This document shows, piece after piece, positions 7,446 to 14,495 of a DNA stretch of 16,352 nucleotides (position 1 is the first letter of the stretch; each line of letters opens with the position of its first letter). A program made the translations under genes and the position numbers. Below the pieces are notes generated by a model. That model saw only the letters and a list, made by a program, of their open reading frames with translations. It searched no databases and was not told the DNA's origin. This stretch comes from Fibrobacter sp. (GTDB lineage Bacteria > Fibrobacterota > Fibrobacteria > Fibrobacterales > Fibrobacteraceae): assembly GCA_021443065.1 (NCBI GenBank), contig JABUUR010000003.1, positions 1 to 16,352 on the forward strand, in the 5' to 3' direction.

Positions 7446-8087
7446 TTAGAACCAGAAGCGAAGGCCTACGCGGAAATAGAAATCCGGGAACTTCCAGTCC
7501 ACGTCGGTATCATCATAATCGCCATTGCGCCTACGGTCCCTGTCATCGTAATAGTAGTCATCCCAGGCGTAATAATGGAATTCGATGACCGGGCTCAGTT
7601 CCATGTAGAACTGGAGAGGAATCTTGGGGAATTCCCACTGATAACCGCCGGCAATGCCCATGCGGATGGCAAATCCTGTTTCGTCACGCCACCATACGTA
7701 ACGATTGCCATCCCATCCTGCGGAGTGATAGTTGTCCCAGAAACCGAGACCGCCGGTGGGGCCCGCATAAAAGCCCATGCGGCCCAGTTCGCGAGGAACA
7801 CCGCTCAGGTAGAAGTTCCAGTAATAACCCAGGTAAAGGCCCAGGGAGTTGTCGCCGTCGCTCAAGAACAGGTGGGCGTAGATATCCAAGGTAATATCGG
7901 AACCCATGCGCATCATAAAGTCAAGGCCGAAATGTTCACCGGCGTTACCAGCCTGGATCCAGGCGCCCACGCCCATGTTCTTGGAGGAACTGCCGGACTG
8001 GCCAGAGGAGGAATTGGAATTTTTTGTAGATGCGGCCATGGCCACTGCTACGGAAAGCAAAAGAGAGACAAGAATTTTTTTCATCAT
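7446..8087 (-). CDS. Small outer-membrane beta-barrel-like protein
   Basis: A 213-residue exported protein. I start it at ATG 8087; an in-frame TTG at 8096 lies inside the likely -10 element. Residues 1-18 are a signal peptide (cleavage near AMA), followed by a Ser/Asn/Gly linker (20-37). From 38 on, strands with alternating hydrophobic and aromatic residues (ITLDIYAHLFL, NSLGLYLGYYW, GFYAGPTGGLGF, PLQFYMELSPVIEF) and a C-terminal VGLRFWF ending in Phe are typical of outer-membrane barrels. An unusual Tyr/Asp/Arg-rich stretch at about 171-196 looks like an exposed loop. It heads a unit with three lipoproteins. It has no Shine-Dalgarno site but has TACATT 7 bases before ATG. The exact family is not known to me; a small porin-like or OmpA-N-terminal-like barrel is possible. 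Confidence 0.78.
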   Translation of the reverse strand: MMKKILVSLLLSVAVAMAASTKNSNSSSGQSGSSSKNMGVGAWIQAGNAGEHFGLDFMMRMGSDITLDIYAHLFLSDGDNSLGLYLGYYWNFYLSGVPRELGRMGFYAGPTGGLGFWDNYHSAGWDGNRYVWWRDETGFAIRMGIAGGYQWEFPKIPLQFYMELSPVIEFHYYAWDDYYYDDRDRRRNGDYDDTDVDWKFPDFYFRVGLRFWF

Positions 8088-8094
8088 GGTTTTC

Positions 8095-8100
8095 AATGTA
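8095..8100 (-). promoter_or_regulatory. Predicted -10 element TACATT, leaderless start at 8087
   Basis: On the minus strand TACATT is followed by seven bases (GAAAACC) and then ATG 8087. This TANATT-N7-start arrangement matches three other unit starts in the window and places transcription start at or near the A of ATG. The upstream part of the promoter would lie inside the 3' end of the rlmD-like gene. No clear -35 is visible. Confidence 0.6.
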
Positions 8101-8107
8101 GCAAATA

Positions 8108-9346
8108 CTAACGGGAAAGAACCGCGAGCATTTCCATGTGGGGCGTCTGGGGGTAAAAGGCGAAGGCCTCGGCAGACTTCATAACAAAGCCGAATTCAGC
8201 CAATTTCGCAAAATCACGGGCAAGGGTCACCGGATCGCAGGAAACGTAAATCATTTTTTTCACAGAACTGCGGGCGATGGCCTCCAGCGCGGCCTTGGGC
8301 AATCCCGTGCGGGGCGGGTCCACGATCAATGTGGCAGGGATATCCACCACGTTTTCGGCAAGCCAGTCTTCTGCAGGGGCGGACACGTTCTCCGCTTTTG
8401 CAGACAAATTCACCTTGGCATGCCTTAGGCAGCCTTCGTCCCTTTCCACGGTAGTCACCCGTTTGAACCTATCCTGAAGGAGAGCGGCAAAAAAGCCCAC
8501 GCCGCTGAACAAGTCTATCAGCCACTCGTCACTGGCCTCGCCAGTGGCGATACCGTCGTCTACAGCCTTGCAGACCGCATCCACAAGTTCCGGAAGCAAG
8601 CCCAAATTGCTTTGAAAGAACACCGATGCGTCCGACTGGATTTGTCGACCGCCAATATCCACCAGGCTTACGGCATTTTTCTGGAACTCCGAGGCGGGCA
8701 TGCCGTCGTAGTAGTAACTGACTTGCCCTTTTCCGTTGTCGAAGACATTCAACTCTCGAGCCCTGATGCTTTTGGCAGGACCCTTCAAAAAATCGTTCAG
8801 TCCCTGGGTCAGAACAGGGCAGTTTTTAAAGGCGATGGCGTGATTGGACTCCTGTTCACGAAAACCGAAGCAGGAACATCCTTCACGACTGCCGCAGAAC
8901 ACCACACGGGCGCGGTTGCGGTAATTCCACGGGTTTCCCGTATGGACCTTGAAATTTGCAGGGAGATCCGCATGGGCCAGGCGCTTGAAGTTCTCCCGTT
9001 CCACCTGCGCCAGGTATTCCGCCTGCCTTTCGGAGTCCAGATGCTGCAGGGAGCAGCCACCGCAGCGGCCGTACAGCGGACACCTGGGTTTTACGCGGTG
9101 GGGGTTCTGCTCCAGAATTTCAAGGACGCGGCCGCGGGTAAAGTCTTTTTTTTGAATGGTCAGCAAGACCTTGCAAAGTTCCCCTGGCAAAGCACCCGCA
9201 ACAAAGCAGACGCGACCATCGGGCAAGCGTCCCATGCCCTCGCCGCCCTGCACCATTTTTTCGATACGCAGTTCAACAAAGCAAGATTCACGGGAAGGAC
9301 CGCGAGGGGTGCCACGTTCGTTATTTCTTTTGCGAAAACAAGCCAT
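8108..9346 (-). CDS. rlmD: RNA m5U methyltransferase, RlmD/RumA-like
   Basis: A 412-residue SAM-dependent enzyme expected to make 5-methyluridine in RNA, most likely 23S rRNA at the RlmD-type site. Residues about 20-80 are a TRAM domain (VELRIEKMVQGGEGMGR, then GALPGE). The 4Fe-4S cysteines are C89, C95, C98 (in CPLYGRCGGC) and C176 (in FKNCPV). The SAM-binding region holds FFQSN (Q245), LIDLFSGVGFF (from 276) and DPPRTG (from 343). The catalytic nucleophile is C370 in YVSCDP and the general base is E405 in HMEM. All key residues are present. ATG 9346 is supported by AGGTGG six bases upstream and by the need to include the whole TRAM domain. It lies 73 bases after the ABC ATPase gene on the same strand. 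The family also includes RlmC and other RNA m5U enzymes, so the exact target base is inferred. Confidence 0.88.
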   Translation of the reverse strand: MACFRKRNNERGTPRGPSRESCFVELRIEKMVQGGEGMGRLPDGRVCFVAGALPGELCKVLLTIQKKDFTRGRVLEILEQNPHRVKPRCPLYGRCGGCSLQHLDSERQAEYLAQVERENFKRLAHADLPANFKVHTGNPWNYRNRARVVFCGSREGCSCFGFREQESNHAIAFKNCPVLTQGLNDFLKGPAKSIRARELNVFDNGKGQVSYYYDGMPASEFQKNAVSLVDIGGRQIQSDASVFFQSNLGLLPELVDAVCKAVDDGIATGEASDEWLIDLFSGVGFFAALLQDRFKRVTTVERDEGCLRHAKVNLSAKAENVSAPAEDWLAENVVDIPATLIVDPPRTGLPKAALEAIARSSVKKMIYVSCDPVTLARDFAKLAEFGFVMKSAEAFAFYPQTPHMEMLAVLSR

Positions 9347-9419
9347 CTTTGACCACCTGCAAAATTGCGTGTAAAGGGTTCTGCAACAAGTTCTCCCCAG
9401 AAAGCCTAGCGCCTAAATT
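9347..9419. other. Intergenic gap between the ABC ATPase and rlmD-like genes
   Basis: This gap holds the Shine-Dalgarno sequence AGGTGG (9353-9358, minus strand) for the methyltransferase. It also holds most of a direct repeat, CTAGCGCCT, at 9406-9414 and 9420-9428; the second copy covers the end of the ATPase gene. I see no hairpin followed by a T-run and no convincing promoter, so read-through from the xseB unit is likely. Confidence 0.5.
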
Positions 9420-9428
9420 CTAGCGCCT
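9406..9428. repeat. Direct repeat of CTAGCGCCT
   Basis: Two perfect 9-base copies at 9406-9414 and 9420-9428 are spaced 14 bases apart start to start, with TAAATT plus neighbours between. The right copy contains the stop codon of the ABC ATPase gene. The repeat could be a binding site or a chance tandem duplication. Confidence 0.5.
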
Positions 9429-10238
9429 TATGGTAGGAACGCTTGCCAAAAGTTTTTGAGTATATTCGTGCCGGGGGTTCACAAGGACCCTGTCCGCCTC
9501 GCCCCGTTCCACCACCTTGCCAAAGTACATCACCAGCACCTCGTCGCTCAAGGCACGGACCACCTGCATGTCGTGGCTGATAAACAGCAGGCTTATGCCC
9601 ATCTCGTTGCGCAGGTCATCCAGCAGGTGTAGTATCTGGGCCTGCACAGAAACGTCCAGGGCGCTGGTCACCTCGTCGCACAAAAGGACCTTGGGCTCCA
9701 CCATCAGGCTTCGGGCAATGCAAAGCCTTTGACGCTGACCACCGGAAAATTCGTGGGGGAACTTCTCCAATGCACCCCCGGGAATGGACACCCGGTCCAA
9801 CATCCCCAGGGCCCGTTCCCGCGCCTCGTCAAAGCTTACGCCTCGGGCCACCACAGGCGCCGTCAAGATTTCCGCCAACGTCTGCCGCGGGTTCAAACTG
9901 CTGAAAGGGTCCTGGAAAATCATCTGCACAAGATTGCGAACCTTCCGAACGGAAGCCCCCTCCTTAAAGTCGATTTTTTCGCCCAACAGTTTGTAACAAC
10001 CGAAGTCCGCCTGCACCAAGCCCACCAGGGACTTCACCAGGGTCGATTTCCCGCAGCCGGACTCTCCTACGATGGAGAGGATCTTGCCTTGCGGCAAGGT
10101 AAAGGAGACGTCGTCCACCGCCGTAAAATAATTCTGGATTTTGCCAAGAACGCCCCCACGAACGGGAAACCGTACCTTAAGGTTTTCCACTTCCAGGGCA
10201 GGTACAACCTTAACCGCTTCCTGTACGGTTTCAGCCAT
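9420..10238 (-). CDS. ABC transporter ATP-binding protein, OppF/DppF type
   Basis: A 272-residue nucleotide-binding subunit of the oligopeptide/dipeptide/nickel class. The motifs are complete: Walker A GESGCGKST (58-66), Q-loop Q109 in FQDPFSSLNPR, signature FSGGQRQR (164-171), Walker B VLLCDE (184-189) and H222 in the H-loop ISHD. The C-terminus HEYTQKLLASVP is typical of the OppF/DppF C-terminal extension. I choose ATG 10238, since GGGGAAG lies just upstream and it overlaps the xseB stop by 8 bases, a coupling arrangement. An in-frame ATG at 10277 would overlap xseB by 47 bases. Walker B continues DEVTSALD where many relatives have DEPTSALD. No permease, partner ATPase or substrate-binding protein is in the window, so the substrate cannot be named. 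Confidence 0.9.
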   Translation of the reverse strand: MAETVQEAVKVVPALEVENLKVRFPVRGGVLGKIQNYFTAVDDVSFTLPQGKILSIVGESGCGKSTLVKSLVGLVQADFGCYKLLGEKIDFKEGASVRKVRNLVQMIFQDPFSSLNPRQTLAEILTAPVVARGVSFDEARERALGMLDRVSIPGGALEKFPHEFSGGQRQRLCIARSLMVEPKVLLCDEVTSALDVSVQAQILHLLDDLRNEMGISLLFISHDMQVVRALSDEVLVMYFGKVVERGEADRVLVNPRHEYTQKLLASVPTIRR

Positions 10239-10443
10239 CGACTTCCCCGTCAAGACTAGCCAAGGCTTCCTGGACATTCTTTTCGGTTTTCAACAGAATC
10301 TGTCTGCAGTTACGGAGTAATTCGGTGGCCTCCTGAACCTGCCCGGCGAGTTCGTCGATTTCCATTTCGGAATTGTCGATACGTTCCAAAATGCATTCCA
10401 GGCGCTCCATGGCGTTTTTATATTCTAGGTTTTCCTGACTCAT
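10231..10443 (-). CDS. xseB: Exodeoxyribonuclease VII small subunit
   Basis: A 70-residue, mostly helical protein matching the usual XseB size and pattern: YKNAMERLECILERIDNSEM near the start, then a helix with DELAGQVQEATELLRNCRQIL and LLKTEKNVQEAL. XseB coats the large subunit XseA to form exonuclease VII, which degrades single-stranded DNA. No xseA is in the window. The gene overlaps the ABC ATPase gene by 8 bases and diverges from the lipoprotein operon at 10471. TATATT lies exactly 7 bases before its ATG and the leader would be absent or near absent, so it is a candidate leaderless message. Confidence 0.87.
   Translation of the reverse strand: MSQENLEYKNAMERLECILERIDNSEMEIDELAGQVQEATELLRNCRQILLKTEKNVQEALASLDGEVDG
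10242..10248 (-). promoter_or_regulatory. Shine-Dalgarno site deciding the ABC ATPase start
   Basis: On the minus strand GGGGAAG lies inside the last codons of xseB, 3 bases before ATG 10238. It favours this ATG over the ATG at 10277 and fits translational coupling to xseB. Confidence 0.55.
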
Positions 10444-10450
10444 GCCTTTG

Positions 10451-10456
10451 AATATA
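10451..10456 (-). promoter_or_regulatory. Predicted -10 element TATATT for xseB
   Basis: On the minus strand TATATT is followed by CAAAGGC (seven bases) and then ATG 10443. This places transcription start at about the first base of the coding region. The AAAGG inside the spacer is too near the ATG for a normal ribosome site. Confidence 0.6.
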
Positions 10457-10457
10457 G

Positions 10458-10463
10458 TAGATT
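10458..10463 (+). promoter_or_regulatory. Predicted -10 element TAGATT for the envelope operon
   Basis: TAGATT is followed by TACACTA (seven bases) and then GTG 10471. The nine-base string ATTTACACT at 10461-10469 recurs at 16181-16189 in the same position relative to the start codon. The element is one base away from the divergent xseB -10 hexamer, so the two promoters must overlap. No good -35 is evident. Confidence 0.6.
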
Positions 10464-10470
10464 TACACTA

Positions 10471-11178
10471 GTGATTTTTGGAAGCGGAAAACTTTTTTGC
10501 CTTTTGGACATCGGTCTTACCCTGGCCTTGGGAGGGGTCTTGGGAGCATGCCTTGATGTTCCCAGCGAACCCGACACCTCCGGCAAAGTACAAACTGTCA
10601 AGGTTCATGCCCTGCAATACGACAAGATCGATTCCACGGCCCTAAAGATCAATCCCAACGACCCTGCAACTTTGATAACGGCAGTCTCCCCCAGCAACAA
10701 GGCAAACGACCTGCAGTACATATGGTACAACAACGATATTCCGCTGGGTTCCGGAAGATCCTACGACATACTGCCCAATGCATCTATCAATGAAACAATT
10801 CTTGTACCCAATACCCTCGTTGTAATTGACAAGGAGAACAACAGCCAGACATTCACGTTCACAGTCGTCATGAATTACGCGCCCCAACTGGACAAAACCA
10901 CCATACCCAGCCAGGGCGAAACCATCGTTGCAGAAAAAAACAGCCCCGTCCAATTCCAGTGGAAGTCCACGGATTCCAACGACGACATCCTGACACACAT
11001 TCTCGAGATAGACGACAATAGGTACAACGTCGGAAACCTCACCAAGGTTTTTCAATCGGGGTTCGATCCGGGAGAGCATCAGTTCCGCGTCATCGTCACG
11101 GATTCCTACGGTGATGCCGATACCTTGGACTGGGTCCATTTCAAGGTTACCACGCCCGACGCAGGAGATGCGCCATGA
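10471..11178 (+). CDS. Ig/PKD-like lipoprotein 1 of the envelope operon
   Basis: A 235-residue lipoprotein that I cannot assign to a named family. It starts with GTG, and its signal ends VLGAC with Cys27 lipidated. The mature part looks like two Ig/PKD-type beta-sandwich units: about 35-135 (ATLITAVSPSNKANDLQYIWYNN) and about 136-228 (APQLDKTTIPSQGE, then PVQFQWKSTDSNDD, then GEHQFRVIVTDSYGDADT). The PxLDKxxIP junction and the following FxWxxxDxxx strand recur in the next gene product, so the two are paralogues. No enzyme motif is seen. The gene is first of five; its stop overlaps the next start as ATGA. TAGATT-N7-GTG without a Shine-Dalgarno suggests leaderless translation. Confidence 0.8.
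   Translation: MIFGSGKLFCLLDIGLTLALGGVLGACLDVPSEPDTSGKVQTVKVHALQYDKIDSTALKINPNDPATLITAVSPSNKANDLQYIWYNNDIPLGSGRSYDILPNASINETILVPNTLVVIDKENNSQTFTFTVVMNYAPQLDKTTIPSQGETIVAEKNSPVQFQWKSTDSNDDILTHILEIDDNRYNVGNLTKVFQSGFDPGEHQFRVIVTDSYGDADTLDWVHFKVTTPDAGDAP
11163..11168 (+). promoter_or_regulatory. Shine-Dalgarno site for lipoprotein 2
   Basis: AGGAGA lies 6 bases before ATG 11175 and 9 before the ATG at 11178. It sits within the last codons of lipoprotein 1 and supports a start overlapping that gene's stop. Confidence 0.65.
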
Positions 11179-12488
11179 TGTTCAAGCGAACGATTCCCGC
11201 CGCACTCGTGGCCACACTTTGCTGGATTGCAGCCCTTTGCAGTTGCAGCCAGTTCGATGACGTCGTTTTCAACGAAGGCACCCCACAGCAATTGGCCATC
11301 CAGGCTTATTTCTCAAAAAATCTCGATTCCAACACAGTGGGCATCAAGAGCGACACCATCCATCCAGGGGATTCCATAATACTCCTGACCTCCGTGTACC
11401 CTTCAAAGGCCATCCGCAGCAAGGAATACTACTGGACCATGGACGGCAACTTCTACTGCTTCGAGTACAACTGCAAAAGGGCGGAATACAAGCCCGGACA
11501 TCACCAGTTCAACTTTATTTTTGTGGACTACTTCGGCGACACGCTGAAAGATTCCCTGGATCTGTACATAGGTTCCGTTCCCCTTCTCGACAAAAGGAAT
11601 TTTATCCCGGCAAACAACACGCAATATTTCGCGCCCAGCGATTTCATCAATTTTGCGTGGAACGTCTACGACCCCGACAGCATGTGGGACATGTCCCACC
11701 ACTTTGTCCTAAAAGAGGCTCCGGGATATTACGGCAACCCCAAGGTCCTTGTGGATACGATTCTCCACGAGGCAAGTTTCACCTACCTCAAGGGCTTTGA
11801 CAATTTGGGCATGTACCAGTGGAGCGTCTCTGTGCAGAACGAATTGCGGCAAAAAGCCCAAGACACCATCCGCAGCACTTTTTCCACAAGGGGAATCCGT
11901 AACGAAGCGGCACTCTTCGGTTTCATCAATCACAGTTCCTCCGAGCAAACGCTCCCCTTCCACTTATGGCTGACCAATTCCGACGGCTACATGGTGTACG
12001 ACGACACCGTCTTTTCCACAAAGGGGTCCGCTTTCGTCGTCAAGCCCCTGAATCCAGGAAAGTACACCCTTTACGCCATGGCCCAAGATTACACGGACTT
12101 CGGGGTGGACACCACGAAATTCGAAATCAAGGCGAACCAGGTACTGACTCTGGATACCATCGAAATGAAGGACACCACCCCCCCACGGATTACCGCAATA
12201 GGCAGTTACGACGGCGAATCCCTCGATTACTCGGACACCCTCAAGTTCGTCATCAAGGATTTTGGCGGCAAGGTCCTTGAAAAGCGAATCAAGGTGGCCC
12301 TCGATGCCGACAACATCTCGTCCTTTCATTTCAGCAACGACACCCTTTTCGTAAGCATTTCGGAATTGAAGAATTCCTGGGCCACACGGATTGTTTCCAT
12401 CACCGCTTACGATTACAGCAGCAACAAGGCGAAAAAATCCTTCAAGGTCTTGCCAAGCAAGACGCTTCCGGAGGTGTTCAGTGAATAA
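11175..12488 (+). CDS. Ig/PKD-like lipoprotein 2 of the envelope operon
   Basis: A 437-residue lipoprotein of unrecognised family. The signal ends ALCSC with Cys24 as the probable lipidation site. Four beta-rich parts follow by eye: residues about 35-135 (IILLTSVYPSKAIRSKEYYW, then GHHQFNFIFVDYFGDTLKDS); about 136-240 (VPLLDKRNFIP, then FINFAWNVYDPDSMWD); about 241-330, resembling a carboxypeptidase-regulatory fold (PLNPGKYTLYAMAQDY); and about 331-437 (DTTPPRITAIGSYDGESLDY, ending with a strand around VSITAYDYSSNKAKKSFKV). The first two parts match lipoprotein 1, the later parts match lipoprotein 3. ATG 11175 overlaps the previous stop and has AGGAGA six bases upstream. Its stop overlaps the GTG of the next gene. 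No catalytic residues are evident. Confidence 0.8.
   Translation: MMFKRTIPAALVATLCWIAALCSCSQFDDVVFNEGTPQQLAIQAYFSKNLDSNTVGIKSDTIHPGDSIILLTSVYPSKAIRSKEYYWTMDGNFYCFEYNCKRAEYKPGHHQFNFIFVDYFGDTLKDSLDLYIGSVPLLDKRNFIPANNTQYFAPSDFINFAWNVYDPDSMWDMSHHFVLKEAPGYYGNPKVLVDTILHEASFTYLKGFDNLGMYQWSVSVQNELRQKAQDTIRSTFSTRGIRNEAALFGFINHSSSEQTLPFHLWLTNSDGYMVYDDTVFSTKGSAFVVKPLNPGKYTLYAMAQDYTDFGVDTTKFEIKANQVLTLDTIEMKDTTPPRITAIGSYDGESLDYSDTLKFVIKDFGGKVLEKRIKVALDADNISSFHFSNDTLFVSISELKNSWATRIVSITAYDYSSNKAKKSFKVLPSKTLPEVFSE
12470..12474 (+). promoter_or_regulatory. Shine-Dalgarno site deciding the lipoprotein 3 start
   Basis: GGAGG lies 6 bases before GTG 12481. This and the signal peptide that begins there favour GTG 12481 over an upstream ATG at 12391, which would overlap lipoprotein 2 by about 100 bases. 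Confidence 0.75.
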
Positions 12489-13857
12489 AATTCAACATCC
12501 GCTCATACGTGCTTTCGTTTTTGCATTCGTATTTGCCTTTGCACTCCTGTTGAGCGTCCTGCTGTGTTCCTGTGGAGACTCCCACCTGGCAAAGGAAACA
12601 ACGCCTTACCGCCCCTTTGTGGTTATCGTCCCGGACAGATACTCCGGCGACCTGGAACAGATTCCCATACTATCGGCCATCTACGCCGAAAAGAACCAGT
12701 CCTTGAAAATGTACGTGGGCCTCATCGGCGGCGACAAGCAGTACTTTGGAGACGATGCTTCAATCTTTCTAAAAAACATTCTTTGGGATATCGACGGGAA
12801 AAAAATCAACTTGCCGAGTTTCAAGTACACCTTGGAGCGGTCCGGACAAATAAAGGGTTCCCTGAGAATCGTGGACCTGTGGGACGACACGGTCCATCAA
12901 GAGTTTGATTTCTTTGTCAACGAGCCCAACGCCATCGCCATCGATTTCCCTTACGACGGCTACAACCAGGTCCACCCTCTCAATCTACAGTCCCTGCCCC
13001 TGCGTTGGACAGTATCCGGAATCGACCCATGGGAAACCGCCACCTGCGATATTTTCGCCTACACCCAAAAAGATTCCCTGTGGGACCATCCCATCGGTAC
13101 CGTGGACTGTTTCGACAAGGCTTCCATAAGCGGTTCCCTCGTCGGCAGCGACCTGGTCTTGACAAGGGACTCCTCCTTCACTTTCTACTGGGCGGTAAGG
13201 GCGGCCTTCCACAGCGAATATTCCGTGACGACTTATGACACGACGGAGATCGCGAAGTTCTCCACAAAGACTCTCGACAGCCTTTCCACCATCAAGATTC
13301 CCTTTACCTACGACAACCTCCTGTACAATGAAGTTCCGCGAACGCAAGTTTCCATCATCGCAGCAAACGGCGACACGCTGTCAAGCGCAAACTTCTTTGA
13401 TTTAGAGCAAACCGTCGTAAAAAAAATGCACGCCCAATCTGGAGTCAAGGTCTATGTCAGGAGCATGAACCGTTCCGATTACATGCCCGAATCGTTAGTC
13501 GTAGACGTTCCCGAAGGAACAGTCCTTGAGCTTGCGCCTATCCATCTTCGGGATAAAGTCAAGCCACAGGTAGCCTTCGTCTCCAACAGCGACAACACTC
13601 TTCATTTTCACCTGTACGACGACGGTTCCGGATTAAACGAGGGAAAAATCTACGTTACCGTAAACCAGGACACCGTTCGCCATTCCTATTCGACGCCCTG
13701 GCTGTCCTTTGACATCGACGAGGGGCTTAAAGAGTACCAGGTGTTTATCAACGCCGAAGATTACTCAAAAAACACCCTTTCAAACATCTACTGGAACGTA
13801 AAGCACAACTCTTCGACGTACACCGTCGAAGGCCCCTTTGTAAGCGAGGGAAACTAA
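12481..13857 (+). CDS. Ig/PKD-like lipoprotein 3 of the envelope operon
   Basis: A 458-residue lipoprotein of unrecognised family. GTG 12481 is chosen, since GGAGG is six bases upstream and the product opens with a signal whose hydrophobic core is a short repeat (FVFAFVFAFAL), ending LLCSC with Cys31 lipidated. The mature part follows the plan of lipoprotein 2: a first unit with NILWDIDGKKINLPSF and IVDLWDDTVHQEFDFFVNEP, a second with LPLRWTVSGIDPWE, then a linker region, then a last unit with IHLRDKVKPQVAFVSNSDN, LHFHLYDDGSGLNEGKI and YQVFINAEDYSKNTL. The last unit parallels the end of lipoprotein 2 in order and in its DKxxPx and Y-(S)-xN motifs. The start overlaps the previous stop and the stop is one base from the next ATG, so all three lipoproteins are probably made together. 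Confidence 0.78.
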   Translation: MNKIQHPLIRAFVFAFVFAFALLLSVLLCSCGDSHLAKETTPYRPFVVIVPDRYSGDLEQIPILSAIYAEKNQSLKMYVGLIGGDKQYFGDDASIFLKNILWDIDGKKINLPSFKYTLERSGQIKGSLRIVDLWDDTVHQEFDFFVNEPNAIAIDFPYDGYNQVHPLNLQSLPLRWTVSGIDPWETATCDIFAYTQKDSLWDHPIGTVDCFDKASISGSLVGSDLVLTRDSSFTFYWAVRAAFHSEYSVTTYDTTEIAKFSTKTLDSLSTIKIPFTYDNLLYNEVPRTQVSIIAANGDTLSSANFFDLEQTVVKKMHAQSGVKVYVRSMNRSDYMPESLVVDVPEGTVLELAPIHLRDKVKPQVAFVSNSDNTLHFHLYDDGSGLNEGKIYVTVNQDTVRHSYSTPWLSFDIDEGLKEYQVFINAEDYSKNTLSNIYWNVKHNSSTYTVEGPFVSEGN

Positions 13858-13858
13858 G

Positions 13859-14488
13859 ATGAAAAAGTTTCTCCTTTTAATGCTTGCAACCGTCGGTACG
13901 GCACTCTGCCAGGAGGCGCCCAGGTATCTGCACGTTTCCACCATTCCCGGCGGAACAGACATCTACATCAACCAACTGCTGCCAAACCACAAGGACAAGC
14001 CCCAGGCGGTTTCTCCGGAATTCATCGCGGTCACTGAAGAAAACATGCAAGACGGAGCCGTACTCATATCACTGTTCAAGCCCGGTTTTGCAGACACCAC
14101 CATCAGGGTTACGCTTTCTGCAAAAGATACGTCGTACTTCATCGTATCGCTGCGCCCCGTCTACGACCAGGAGTTGCAGCAAGCCCAAGAAAAAGTCGTC
14201 AAGAAGCGTTACAACAGATCCTTCGGCCGCTACATGATGATAGGTTCCGCGATTCCCTTTGCCGCAAGCGCAATCTCCGGCATCGTCACGTGGAACTTGA
14301 TCAACAAGGCTAACGACGAAAAAGCGAAAATTGAAAATTCGCCCCTTGCAAGCGACGCGGACATTCAAAATTCCGAAGACAAGTTCAAAAACTATCGCGA
14401 CAAGGCAGACATCGGAAAAGTCATTTTCAACACAGGCGTAAGCCTTGGAGCCTCACTGCTTGCGGTAGGCATCATCCTACAGTTCTAG
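13859..14488 (+). CDS. PEGA-domain protein with C-terminal membrane hairpin (short form)
   Basis: A 209-residue protein. Residues 1-18 are a signal peptide (MKKFLLLMLATVGTALCQ). Residues about 22-100 form one PEGA-like unit: STIPGGTDIYIN at 27-38, followed by LISLFKPGFADTTIRVTL. PEGA domains are small beta-folds common in envelope proteins, but their ligand is usually unproven. A charged helix (102-120) leads to two hydrophobic segments, 124-147 and 186-208, separated by a polar 40-residue loop. This C-terminal layout recurs in the next gene product. ATG 13859 is one base after the previous stop, with GAGGG 8 bases upstream. The protein is likely anchored in a membrane by the hairpin, with the PEGA part in the periplasm. 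Confidence 0.8.
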   Translation: MKKFLLLMLATVGTALCQEAPRYLHVSTIPGGTDIYINQLLPNHKDKPQAVSPEFIAVTEENMQDGAVLISLFKPGFADTTIRVTLSAKDTSYFIVSLRPVYDQELQQAQEKVVKKRYNRSFGRYMMIGSAIPFAASAISGIVTWNLINKANDEKAKIENSPLASDADIQNSEDKFKNYRDKADIGKVIFNTGVSLGASLLAVGIILQF

Positions 14489-14495
14489 GTTGCAT

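Noticed and set aside
8612..9352. A 246-codon plus-strand open frame opposite the methyltransferase gene
   Set aside because: The minus-strand frame has every expected RlmD/RumA catalytic and cluster-binding residue; the plus frame has none.
12391..12480. N-terminal extension of lipoprotein 3 from an ATG at 12391
   Set aside because: It would overlap lipoprotein 2 by about 100 bases and bury the signal peptide; GTG 12481 has GGAGG at the right distance.
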